Assembly: GCA_033220425.1 (NCBI GenBank)
Contig: CM065647.1
Span: 4,340,001 to 4,404,000, forward strand
Length of the DNA: 64,000 nucleotides
Origin: Lepraria neglecta
Lineage: Eukaryota; Ascomycota; Lecanoromycetes; Lecanorales; Stereocaulaceae
Direction: 5' to 3'
A program made the translations under genes and the position numbers. Positions 53,589 to 64,000 of the stretch are shown piece by piece. Within the stretch, counting starts at the first letter, position 1. The number at the start of each line of letters is the position of its first letter. The notes below the pieces were generated by a model, which did no database searches, was not told the DNA's origin, and saw only the letters and a program-made list of their open reading frames with translations.

Positions 53589-56317
53589 TCATCCACCCCA
53601 GCTCCAGCGCTCTTTGTCGCTCGGCCCAGCACCAGAGAGACCTTTATACCGGTCCGGCATCTCATCAACTATCCATTCTAGCACAGTTTCGTAACACAAA
53701 ACGAACTGTCTCAGAGTCTGTACCATGCTTAATCGTTGCAAACGGAAGTCGCTGACCGTTTTGGCGACCAAATCTTCGTCATCGTTGAGTGTCCAGTCGT
53801 CCTCTTTGGTGTCGATCTCCATGTCATCCACGTCTCTTGTGCGGGCTTGGCGTTGTCGTTTGAGCATATCGATGACGCTGTCAACAGTGCAGAAAGTGCC
53901 CGTGCGCCCACAGCCAGCGCTGCAGTGAACCACGACTGGACGTTCGCTTTCACCCGCTGGCTCATCGATACTCCGACCACTTTTGCCGGGTTCGTAGCTG
54001 CGGACCAATGAGCTGCAATGCTCAACCAACCCCAAGACATGTGCCGGATGAGCTGGGGCGCCAAAGTCAGGCCAGCTGGAGTATTGTAGCTGTGTGATTT
54101 CACGGAGAGGTTCAAAGGGGTGGTTCGCGTGCGAGAGGGTCAATTTGCGGACGATGACGTGCGGGGTTTCGGGGTCAATGGGAGGTGTAGTCTTAGCATA
54201 CTGAGTAGCATAGTTTGTAGAGCGGCGGCGTAAGTTGTCAGGTCTTTCGTCTTTCGCATCGGGCTTGACAGGAGGCAAGGTGAAGGATCTGCTAGCTTTG
54301 CACTGTTCCAGGCCGAGATGGCGTTCCGAGATTGCTTTCAGCTTGAATGGTCCGTAGTCGCCTGGTAGCCAGTATGGGTGGCATTTCCGTTGACCGCCTT
54401 CCGATTCGGCAGTGAGCATTACTATCACACGGGCATCTTGTTCCCAGGATACGCGCCAGAAGTCCTAATCCATAGTGTTAGCTACTCTGCAGTACCCTAG
54501 GTAGGAGTGGCAAGACTCACTTGAAAAGTAGCTGGCACAGGCGCCTGGGACGCAATGTAATGCTTGTTGCTCCACCTTGCTTTGATATGGCTGGCATTGA
54601 CGTAGTCACAGCCTCCGGATGGCACGTCTTGTAGCTTCACCCGCGAATGGTCGTAAGGCAGCATGTCCTTGTACCTGTTCTTAGCTCCCTTTTCGATGCC
54701 CGCAATCTGCACAGCTTCAGGCGAAAGAGGATTTGGCGTGCCGTAAGAAACATTGATCGAAAGAGCTTTCTGCATCCGATGTTGCTCAGCTTTCTCAATA
54801 CCAAGAAAGCGGTCAGCAACAGTCGTGCCCTTATCACTCTCGTTCGAGACCTTTCGGAGCCATGTTGGTATTCGGGTTACCGCACTCTCTTTTACACCCG
54901 ATGGTAGCTTGACTGGCATTTGGCCCACACCTCCGATCAAGTCCATGTTCTGCCTGATAGAACCGAAGAACGGATTCGCAGCGCCTTGGGTACTCGGCAT
55001 CATGCAGCCTCCAGCAACAGGAGCCGCTGCCGGCGGATCTATTGAAAGTTTTCTTGAACTGGAATGATCCATCTCAATGGCTGGTCTCTCATCAATCTGC
55101 TCTGGAAACTTTTTCGCAAAGTTACTGAAGCCACCACGTATTATAAGGGTAGCACCTTGCCATTTCTCGTTGGTGAACTTCTTCAGGGTATTGACTGATG
55201 ATGTGGCATCCTTGAGCTGCATCGAGTTTGCGTCGTAGACAATAATGAACTTGGCCTCCCTCCATCGGGCGAAATTTGCTTTCTCCTTCTCTTTCGTAAA
55301 TGTATCCGCTAACCTCTGCACATTAAACGATGCTCGCTTAAGGAGAGTGGTGGGAATGCACAGATTGAGGGCGCCTTGTATCCTGGACTTTGAGTATTGA
55401 GGGAACACCCTAAGATCGAGTAAAAGTAGGTCTTGAGGAAGATGGCCTTTCAGTACTTCGACGAAGTCTTGGGGCGAAATCATTGTAGGGCCATCTGTGC
55501 TAACGGATGATGGTAAGGTCTCAGAGCGCTGGATGGTATGGGAGGGAGGGTCGATTCTGTTGTTGGGTAGGGAATTGCGAGGGTGCTTTTCGTCAACATG
55601 TGATATCTGGGTTCTTTTTAACACTGACAGGCCCGAATTCGAGACATTTGCTGGGGATTGCACGTTCGATCGCGACCCAATTTGCGGCGCATCAAAGTAG
55701 GATGGCTCTTGAGAGCTCAATGGCTTCGGGCCGGGGCGTTGGGGATCAGTTGGAGTAGTATCGATGTCCATACCATCCTCCGAAGTGTCTGCATCCTCTG
55801 AAGGCCGTTCTTGAGACTTGGGAGCCACCGCACTTCGTCTTCTATGACTTTGATCTGCCACACTCTTAACAGTTGACGGCCTCCCACCTGGAGTCTTTTC
55901 GCTGAACTGGGAAAGGTGCCCATGACTCAAATTGAAGGTATTGGTCTCTGATTGTCTTCTGAAGTTCTCGAAGCGAGGTTGCGAGTCTAGAGGGTAATTC
56001 TGTGGAGAAGTGGCGGCATTAGGCTTGTCGCCAGCTGATGAAGGACTCCAATTCTTCCTCGCGTGTATCCCTGCATTGGAGTTGGGAGGATTGCTCGAAG
56101 GATCGGTAACGTATTCGAAGTAATTGGGACTCGAGGCTTGTTGAGGGCGTCCTGTATGAGGAGATAAAGCTTTAGATGACCGCCCTGGCGTAGACTGGCC
56201 TGGTGTTTTCGCTGGGTATCCGTGAGGTGTGGTTGAAGATTTCTTTGGGGCTCGTGAAGGACTCCGCGGAGACCATGGCCCTTGGGGAGAAGGACGAGTT
56301 GTTGTAGTGGCACTCAT
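53589..56317 (-). CDS. Protein tyrosine phosphatase with rhodanese-like domain (MAPK phosphatase, Pyp1/Ptp2 type)
   Basis: Exons 56317-54521 and 54464-53589 give 890 residues. The first ~260 are Ser/Pro-rich and disordered. Residues ~275-395 form a rhodanese/Cdc25-like (CH2) domain with L-L-L-D-L-R-V-F-P-Q-Y and F-I-I-V-Y-D-A-N-S; the catalytic Cys position is not Cys, as in other MAPK phosphatases. The PTP domain begins near residue 530 (N-R-Y-K-D-M-L-P-Y-D) and has D-Y-V-N-A-S-H-I, the WPD loop W-P-D-F-G-A-P and the signature H-C-S-A-G-C-G-R-T-G. An insertion rich in Asp/Glu follows the signature. Relatives (S. pombe Pyp1/Pyp2, yeast Ptp2/Ptp3) dephosphorylate the tyrosine of stress MAPKs such as Hog1/Sty1. 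An ATG three codons upstream is also in frame. Confidence 0.95.
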
Positions 56318-57276
56318 GATTTGCATGTGGCGAGCCTCAGGTACTGTAATCCCCGTACTTTTGAGAGTTCGTTATCGGCAAACAAGCTGATCTGCTGCCA
56401 TCATTGGGCGATGAGGGGTGGGTAAAAGTTGAAATTGTTGCGCTGGTGTGTGTGTGTGTGGATTGGGGGAGTTTGTTAGAGGGACAAAGTTCGTCGGAGA
56501 GGCAAAGTTCTGAAGGCGTTCGAGAAGTGTCAGTGCTTTGTGTTTAATTTAAAAGATCGGAGGGAAAGAGCCGCTTGAAGAGCTCGTGTGGGGAGGATAA
56601 CTACCCACAGTGGAGCAGAAGGAGCAATGTTCTAGACCCTCAATTCCCGGGTAGTCTGTAGAAATTAGACGAGCTTGGCTAGCTGAGGCTTGCGCGCAAA
56701 GATTCGGGTGGTGGAAATGAAGAGATAATAGTGTGCTGAACAACGTCAGAAAATGTTGTACTGTCGAAGAGGCTGACGGGTTGTCCTTCACGGTTGGTTG
56801 AAGCCCAACCGGAAGCCTCTCACAAAGGGTCCAGATTCACCGTTTTGCCCACCAAACTCATACGTCAGATCCAGCCTTACAGAGATCGTATCGCACCTTC
56901 ATTCTTTGACCTTTTTTGACACACGCCGTTTATAGATTTAATCTTTTCTGATTATCTACGGCCTCGATACTATCTTCCAGCTCAATCATAATTCCTCGCC
57001 CTCGACATTCTATAAAACTCAGAATCATTGACACAAGTTGGCGAATTCGCCTGCCTAGAAATGACGTTTCAGGGTCTTTTGCCGCAAAGCTGTGCCTGGT
57101 GAACGTGCCTATTGATCAGCACTGCCCAGCATACTATGACCGCATATTGCGGTCCATACCCGGCCAGACTTGAGACAACAGCGTGTCAACAGCCTCAGCT
57201 GCACCATTGCATCACTTCCTTCAGCTAGCCGAATTATTTAATGCAGCCTCGCCTAAGTACTCAATGTTGCCTGCTA
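56318..57276. other. Upstream region of the phosphatase gene
   Basis: About 950 bases with a TG microsatellite (56447-56460). No gene was seen before the transposon end at 57277. Confidence 0.5.
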
Positions 57277-58376
57277 CTCGTATTGCCCCCCCAACCGCGC
57301 CCCCCCCCAAACCGCCAGCCGCTAAGCCTAATTAGGCAAGCTATCAAATGGTATGTCGAAAATCATACTCAAACTCCTCCATTCCACCCATTGCATGCCA
57401 CCGTAATGGCTATATCAACGCTCCACGGCTCTGACGACCCTGCCGACCTTCTATCTGATCTACTAGAGCAAGAAGACCTCTAGATAGGCCCTCTGGAGCT
57501 CCCGAAAGAGCAAAGGATCCTGTTAGCTATAAACTATTTTCACGAAACTATTAGAACACTACAAGCCGAATCGACTTGCCAGATCGCTACTCGGTTCCGA
57601 ATTAGTCGGACTACTCTACGAGATCGAATTAAAGGAGCCAGATCAAGGAATAAAGTCAGCCAGGAGTAATAATTACTATCACCAGCAGAAGAAGCCGCAA
57701 TCGCCAGATGGATAATACAACTCGGAAAATGGGGGTGGCCACTAAGGGTTATGAAATTGCGGTCTATAGCCCAGTAGATACTTCGAAAGAGAGGTTATAT
57801 GAAAGACCTAGGTAATCACTAGGTTGAGAAGTTCTTCAATCGCTATCCTGATCTAAAAACGAAATTCCTTTCGCCTATAGATAAAGACAGGAATAATATC
57901 GCCAGTAACCCTGAAACGTATCAGATATATTAGCGAGGCCGGAGCAGCCAGTCCTTATGCGAGAGCTATCGCCTACTCCAGTAGCTATATAGGGAGGTCG
58001 AATTATCAGGAAGCCACGGCGACTCCTTAAATAGGCGCTATACCTAATGAAGAAGGAGTGCAGGTCGAGGAAAGCATTGCAATAGCGTTTTCAGGCCTGA
58101 TTTCGAGTTCGAATTGGAATATGATATCGCAAGTAGAGTTATATATTCGAGGATTCGGATAGATATGCTGCACCAACTACATGAGATATGGCTTGTCTGA
58201 ATAGCAGGGCCTCTTCCACTACTAGTCCACTGCCTCCGGGCCTCTTGTAGAGCTCCAATTGGGCCATATAGCCATGCAATACAATGGAATGGAGGCATTG
58301 AATAGTGGCATTGATAAATCATTTATTAGCGCTCCCAATTAGGCTTAGCGGCTGGCGGTTTGGGGGGCAATACGAG
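57277..58376 (+). mobile_element. Fot1/pogo-type DNA transposon, internally deleted
   Basis: The element starts CTCGTATTGCC and ends GGCAATACGAG, inside TA duplications at 57275-57276 and 58377-58378. The terminal repeats extend through CCGCCAGCCGCTAAGCCTAATT. The plus strand carries transposase remains: I-R-Q-A-I-K-W-Y-V, R-I-S-R-T-T-L-R-D-R, then a CENP-B-type helix-turn-helix (L-S-P-A-E-E-A-A-I-A-R-W) and F-F-N-R-Y-P-D-L. Stops interrupt it, for example TAG after E-Q-E-D-L near 57481. The DDE catalytic core is missing. It lies 177 bases past the stop of the F-box gene. The shorter relative at 7303-7879 is in opposite orientation and lacks even more of the middle. Confidence 0.85.
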
Positions 58377-58552
58377 TATCTTCGGTTCCAAATCCTTGGA
58401 ATGCGAAGGGCTGAGCGCTAGTCCACCGCTACAAAATCGCTTAGAGATACCCTGATAAATTGAATTCATTCTGTTGTTCTACCCACAGTCTTGACCGTCT
58501 GTCTGGCGCTTCTTGCGCCTCGTTCGGTGCGGCTGATACTCGCATCCTCTGC
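58377..58552. other. Spacer between the transposon and the F-box gene
   Basis: No feature seen. Confidence 0.4.
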
Positions 58553-60654
58553 TCAGCGAACTGGCACTGGTCGACGTTGCTGCGCCCTTGTAGTCACCGG
58601 CGCTGCCACAGCAGTGTCTGGCCATGCGTCATAAGCCAATGACAGACCCTCCCTCTCACCCTCGCTCATGTGTCCCATGTCCCACTTCACAAGTCCTTGA
58701 TCTGTCGTAGCGTACAGCTGAATCTCGTTCGTCCACAACATACTATGCACTACTCCCTCAGACGAGAGTAGTGTAGGTCTCAGTCGACCAAAACCCTTCC
58801 TCGAATTGTAGTCGCGCACTGGGAAATAGTGTTGCAATTCGCCTTGATGAAGCAGTCTAGGACTGAAAGACCACACAAGCACACGCGACCAAGTAGCGGC
58901 TGCGATCCTTGATCCGTCGGGAGATACAGCCACCACCGTGCCCAACGAACTCGTGCCCTCTCGATAGCCAGCCAGTAGTGCTAACGCCTTCCATGCTAGA
59001 AGTTTTCGGCCTCCCTCAAGATCGATGCCATGATCACAATGGGCTGTAGATACTGTGGTGTCCGCCTGCACGACGAATACATCAGGATGATTCGACCAGT
59101 CCCTCCGATTCCTGCTCATGCCGAGAGCCAAATATGACATTTGGCATACAGGCGTAGTGCTCCAATCCACGGTAATGTTGTAGGAGTGACTTCCGTGGAA
59201 TGGCATTCCAATCGCGAATTCTTCGAGGTGATGCTCAATGTTCTCGTTGTTAATGTAGGCGTTGTTGGCGAATATAGGGGCGCAGGCTGACTCGGATGGA
59301 TTACACGTTGGCGTGAACCACGAGTGAACGGGGTTGCCGGGCTTGTAGAAATTCAACTTGCTGTTGTTGTCCACGAATTGCACATTGAATATCAGTCTCT
59401 CCTTATATCTGGATGCGGGGAGGCCGGGAGGATCAGATATCTTGAGGACATCTGGATTTGGATCTGGAATCATCAAGTCAGCCGTCTCAAAATCCGAAAG
59501 CTGTCTGATGAGTACTGCCTGGTGCTTCACCATCCTCGTTCTCAAGATGCTCGTTGTACAAATAGCCAATGACACCCCCGTTTAGTATAGAAGACATCAA
59601 GCACATTAACATCGTTCAAGAGACTCAAAGATATTCGCCGTCTCTATAACATCATACGAATTCTAACATCAACGATATTATATGCACCACTAACGCAGGA
59701 AACAGCGCGAGAACTCGAAAGCGGATACGAATACTAACCATAACCACAAGCTTCCATCAACTTATGATCCCTCCCAACTAGCCAAATCTCAGTCTCACTT
59801 TGCCTAGCAGGATGTTTCCAAGCAATGCACGCATTCCCATTCGACGCAAGAGCAAGTCCCACAGGCTCTTCCTCTTCCTCGGAGTTGTTAATATCCCTTT
59901 TCTCCTGCTGAGTAGAACAGTAGAAGTAGCCCTTGGTCTTTGCAGACACGCGATGAAACGTAACAAGCTTGTAAGTGGGGTCATTGAACGATCCTGGTTC
60001 AAATGGGCCTACACAAGTGTCCCTAACATCGTACCAGGATCGATACAGGACGGCTAGATCTCGACTACCGGAGGAGATTGCCATCTTGACGATGTCCATC
60101 CTATATCCGGGCTCATCCTTTGAAGGCTCGATGCGGAGTTCCGTTTTGTGCCGGACATGATGTTTGCCTAGGTCGTAGATCTGAATGATGCTGCCCTCAT
60201 GGACCGTTACCAGTTGGGCTATACTTCCTGGTTCAGATGGAGTTGCGGGAGAGAAGACCGCATGGCTCACTGGCGTCCGAGACGCTGATGAGAATCTTGT
60301 GACATCGCTCAACACACCGGCCGCACATCCACTTTCCGCAGCTCGTTTCCGGAATCGTAGAAGTAGATCAGCATTTGATAAGTCGTCGAGGCCTAGTCTG
60401 AGTCCTGGAGTGCTGTTTATGTGTCTGAAGAGAGTAGGTTTCGATTGGGCAGCAGCGTAGAAGTGTTGGCAAGTCAGGAGTGATGCGAAGAATGTTCCAA
60501 CATCCATGTGCCATGTTATCGTTTGGAAAACTTCTATTGGGAGCTTGAGTAAGGCGGAACCTTGCGGAATCTCCGCAGCCGTTTCGGTTTCTGTATCCGT
60601 CTCAGATAGAGGGGCATCCTCGAGTAGAGTATCGTTGGATATATCTGGAACCAT
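58553..60654 (-). CDS. F-box protein with a beta-propeller-like C-terminal half
   Basis: Two long open parts (60654-59734 and about 59575-58553) are separated by roughly 160-190 bases that I read as an intron starting GTTAGT near 59740. The exact acceptor could not be fixed, because the candidates near 59530-59560 do not all keep frame. Residues ~35-80 form an F-box (L-L-K-L-P-I-E-V-F-Q-T-I-T). The second half ends with V-A-V-S-P-D-G-S-R-I-A-A-A-T-W, a WD-like blade, then W-T-N-E-I-Q-L-Y-A-T-T. F-box proteins link targets to SCF ubiquitin ligases through Skp1; the target is unknown. The total is about 630 residues. If the intron is wrong, these are two neighbouring genes, but F-box first and propeller after is a common fungal layout. 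Confidence 0.75.
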
Positions 60655-61128
60655 TATCGACCACTTGGTATGAGAAAAGAGCAATTAGTCGCAAAAACTT
60701 ATGAGAAGATAATCTCATGTCCAGATCAAGCGCCCTAAGAGTGAATGTTTTGGTCGTTAAATTCCATAAGATGAGGGAGGTGAGGGAGGTTGCGGATTTT
60801 GATAAGAGGATTCAGCCTCGTGGATGGTGCCTTGAACTAGTGATGCATTCAACCTTCATGAGGACTAGAGCTGAGCCAAACCCTTCTACGTCTTCCTGAG
60901 GTATACTTTACGGGCAAATATTGTAGAGCTATGATGAAGGAAGATGCCCTTATATTAGGCATGAATCGATAAGTACACGAAGGCGGCTACCGCCTGAATT
61001 GAAATACACGTAGTTGAAAACACTATACAATTCTAGCATTCCCCCAGAACGCCCGCGCCCATGGATATCCCAGATCCAGCCCATGCAATTAAATGTAATG
61101 CTCTGTACAAATCTTGAGGCCTCTTCTC
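60655..61128. other. Spacer with no gene seen
   Basis: Promoter side of the F-box gene and 3' side of the acyltransferase gene. Nothing was recognised. Confidence 0.4.
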
Positions 61129-62558
61129 TCATGTCATCAACAAAGGCTTTTGCTCTACCGCCTTTGCATCGTCTCTGAACACCAGCTCTTCAAACCAATT
61201 GGTTACTCTCCCACAGACCGGATCAACGTGCGTCGCCCAAAGGTTTGCGACTCTGTACAGAAATACGTAGAACATTGGTAATGCTATCACACACACCCAG
61301 CGGTTCGCAATCGGTCGCCAGCCTTGGGGAAGTTGGTTTCCATCTGCGTCCTTGCCCTGTAGTGGCCGAACTGACGCCCCGAATAATACCCAAGTCAGGA
61401 CTGTCCGGATTAAGGGTGCATGTAGAAGATATATGGGGAAGCTCAGCTTGCCCATCCAGCAGAAGAATGAATTGGACAGGATCCGTTTTGCAGTATCGTT
61501 GAACAAAATCCCCAACGTCAAGATGTTGGCTCCGAAACCTGGATAGTAGCGTGCGTACTCGACGTCGGTAGGAAATATATATTTGCCGAGATTTAGAAGA
61601 AAGCCAGACCAGCGGGTCCACGATGGATTCTCTTCAGGGTATGACATGAAGAACAAGCCAAGGAAAATTAGGGTCGACGAGGCGATGGATCGGGCGAAGT
61701 TATGCTCTGCGGCATAGTTCTGGACGTCGGGGTCCAAGGTGAGCTCGGCGAGGATCATGCCGCAATAGACATTAAATCCAATGAGAGCTAATGTGTCGTT
61801 AGTGAAACGTTGGTCAAAGAGGGTTATCTGAGCGCTCACCGTCTCCGCCTTTCCATTTAAAATAATAAAGTGCAGCTAGAACGAAGAACCTCCACTTTGG
61901 CTTGACGTAGACCGTAGCGAACAAGGTCAAATAGGTCATCATTGACCCTTGTAGAAGGTATGTAAGGGTCCATTGTATCCTGTCATAATTGTTGAATCCA
62001 TCTAACCATGTAGTCCCAAGACTATGGAACAGATCGTAGAAGGCGGCAGCGAAGGAGGCGCTGGGCGAGGGGCTCGTATCCCGTATCCAAGCAGAGTCCG
62101 CGGTGTGCGCAACCTTGTATCCCCCAAATTGGCACACCAGCCAGCTGCAAACCGTCGCTATGACGGCAGGTATCATGAACCGTCCCGTTCTTCGGAAAGA
62201 GCTCTTTGCAACACTCGATAAGGCGGCATCAGCGTTGCCGGCTCGAGAGAGCTTTATGGGTTTCAGAGAGTTGACGTAGCCGGCTAGGAGGGCGAACGCA
62301 GCCACGCTGGCTCGGCCCATGACTAGACATCGGATAAAGGGGAGTTGGAAGAGGGTTGGAGGGAGCTTGTCGGACATGGCAGGCGAGAGAAGATGAGGTA
62401 CTAGTGAACGGGCTATATGAGCTGTCACGACGAGAACAGAGGCAATCCCTCGAAGGCCCTACGAGACTTTGTCAGTATTCTGGCAAGCCAGTGTAGAGGG
62501 AGGGAAGACGGACATCTGCCCAGACCACGTCTCTTTTTGGTGCTTGCGGAGGGACCAT
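61129..62558 (-). CDS. Membrane acyltransferase, acyltransferase-3 family
   Basis: Exons 62558-62514, 62458-61840 and 61787-61129 give 440 residues. The N-terminus reads W-A-D-G-L-R-G-I-A-S-V-L-V-V-T-A-H, matching the family's L-D-G-L-R-G start and membrane-embedded His. About nine to ten hydrophobic helices follow, including W-T-L-T-Y-L-L-Q-G-S and G-K-L-S-F-P-I-Y-L-L-H-A-P-L, the usual last conserved block. These proteins move acetyl or other acyl groups onto sugars, lipids or small molecules across a membrane (bacterial OatA is one example). The fungal substrate is mostly unknown. The ATG I chose is the first in the readable exon, and the frame is open further upstream. Exon 2 ends G-G-D and exon 3 starts A-L-I-G-F. 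Confidence 0.9.
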
Positions 62559-63321
62559 CTCAAACCGATTGATAAGGCCAAGGCCATCAATTAACAGTAT
62601 AGATTATCGCAAGAGGTTTTTGCCAGCTAGGGATGGAAGAGGAATGCTTTGAAAGTATGCACAGAGGTATGTTCAAGGCAGAAGCAACAACCACCTCCAC
62701 GGCCAGTCGACGCACTCCTGAGGCTGAATATTTAAGGGGACTTAAGGCCAACGAAGGAGCGAGCCGGGATGGAACAGAGATTAAAGGAAATCTTGGCGAC
62801 TCGGCAGATTAGTGGCGAGAATTGAATGTCTTTATTGGCTAACGCGTTCTTCAGCTAAGTCCCTACATACTACCCCACTCCCCAAACCGGCAGCCCCCAA
62901 ATTTTCCTCGAGCACGCGACAAACCCACGCTATCCACGCCAGCACTCATCAATTATCATCGATTCCTTGTTGACGACTTTGCAGCGGAGATCAACAATCA
63001 TTCCGAATAATGGGATGCGCTGTGGCGACAGACAGAAGCGCTCGAATCGGCTCACGTGCTCGGCACTACCAGAGGCAGGATTTCACTCCATGCTGATACA
63101 AGGAAATCGGGCATAAGAGCAAGAAAAGATACAAAACTCCGTGCATTGAAAGATCGAAACGGCGCAAATGGGTATTTTTGCTCATCGTTGACACATACGC
63201 GACCTTTCATCAGTCCGAACTCGGTTCTCCAACATACTCCATCCGAGCTCATCAACAAGCAAAGCATGGGCACTCCAAAAGCACACGACATGCACCGTCA
63301 TGTACGTGAGTGACAGTCGCT
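62559..63321. other. Gene-free stretch
   Basis: Promoter side of the acyltransferase gene. Short frames on both strands at 63052-63313 are not supported. Confidence 0.4.
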
Positions 63322-63432
63322 CTATTTCTGCGATTGGCTACCGTTGCTTTGGGCGCCCAAGGCCAAAAGAGACGACATCGCGAGGAGGAGCAAGACCAAG
63401 ATATATACTGCATATGTTGCGTTACCCGTCAT
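63322..63432 (-). CDS. Possible 36-residue membrane microprotein
   Basis: ATG at 63432 opens a 36-codon frame ending TAG at 63322. The product has a polar start (M-T-G-N-A-T-Y-A), a strong hydrophobic helix (V-Y-I-L-V-L-L-L-L-A) and a short polar tail (S-N-G-S-Q-S-Q-K). Helix, flanks and stop make it look designed, but the length is close to chance and there is no known family match. Confidence 0.2.
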   Translation of the reverse strand: MTGNATYAVYILVLLLLAMSSLLALGAQSNGSQSQK

Positions 63433-64000
63433 GATGGGATCTCTGGGAAATGAAGTGTTATTAATCACATGGCGGTTGTCCACAGCCTTTTCAATATGTT
63501 AACTCGACGTTGCTCAAGGGATTCACTCGTTTCAAGACAATGGCGCAATGAGAGTCTGAGACGATTCTCTCTCAGACTCACAGTAGCGTTACTGGATCAT
63601 CTGCCTCGCAAGGACCAAACCCACAACGATACGTCCTCAACCTTGTGCCGCCCATATCTGGCTGACGCTCAACTACGCTCTGGAATTTGTTGATGGCAAG
63701 GAGGAAAGCTTCAACAGCCATGGCGCACTCCTTCGCACCAGCGCAAGTCTATCGAAGAAACACGATTTGATTTGTAGTTGGGTTCGCCGATTGATACAAC
63801 TACGCTTCTCTGGAAGCCGCTGAGTGCAAGGAAGGACCCCCGAACACCCATTCCACACTTGTGGAATCAGCGTAGGCACCTATGATGAAAGACGACTACG
63901 TTGCTACTTGGGACCGCTTATGGCGGCCAGCACTATACCAGCAAAGCAAGCCATGGGCAACCGCACTGCGATAGCTACTTTTTGGCACGGAGATAGTGCT
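63433..64000. other. Window edge, no gene seen
   Basis: Only short frames without features. Confidence 0.4.

Noticed and set aside
1-64000. CRISPR arrays, rRNA, biosynthetic gene cluster, virus-like or LTR elements
   Set aside because: No regular short spacers, no rRNA-like stretch, no polyketide or peptide synthetase, and no capsid, polymerase or LTR-like sequence was recognised on either strand.

Overview
The window is filamentous ascomycete nuclear DNA (Pezizomycotina, plausibly Dothideomycetes; the class is an inference). The evidence is short introns of about 48-70 nt with GTRNGT donors and CTAAY branch points, a CFEM protein, a DUF6594 gene, Fot1/pogo-type DNA transposon remnants, and several broken genes whose stop codons look like C-to-T changes of CAA, CAG or CGA, as repeat-induced point mutation (RIP) produces. 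No virus-like or LTR element was recognised.

Region 1 (1-14 kb) is accessory. A broken methyltransferase at the edge is followed by a minus-strand array of six paralogous small one-helix membrane proteins (2211-1630, 5405-4804, 6833-6275, 9596-9274, 11218-10669, 13718-13093). All share a core motif around Q-G-x-R-A-W-x-x-W, one phase-1 intron at the same place, and a D-I-E-L-G-like box at the start of exon 2. A CFEM GPI-anchored protein gene sits between copies 1 and 2, and a deleted pogo element between copies 3 and 4. I know of no described family matching this array, and it is the best candidate for a new system.

Region 2 (15-18.5 kb) is core: MZM1 and ZUO1 head to head, then DID2. Region 3 (19-30 kb) is decayed: a helicase/zinc-knuckle relic, an unknown two-exon gene, a DEAD-box helicase relic, a gene relic with 33-residue repeats, and dispersed repeats. 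Region 4 (30-36 kb) has one unknown 400-residue gene followed by several tandem repeat blocks, one of which looks like repeated small introns.

Region 5 (35.8-47 kb) is core: BRE2 (COMPASS), NC2-beta, an SDR and a TDA3-like FAD oxidoreductase head to head, SLT11 and ERG6 head to head, and a small hydrophilic ORF. Region 6 (47-53.5 kb) is gene-poor apart from a DUF6594 gene with one frameshift. Region 7 (53.5-63 kb) holds a MAPK-type tyrosine phosphatase, a second deleted pogo element, an F-box protein and a membrane acyltransferase. Exon structures were worked out by eye from splice signals and frame continuity; most close exactly in frame.
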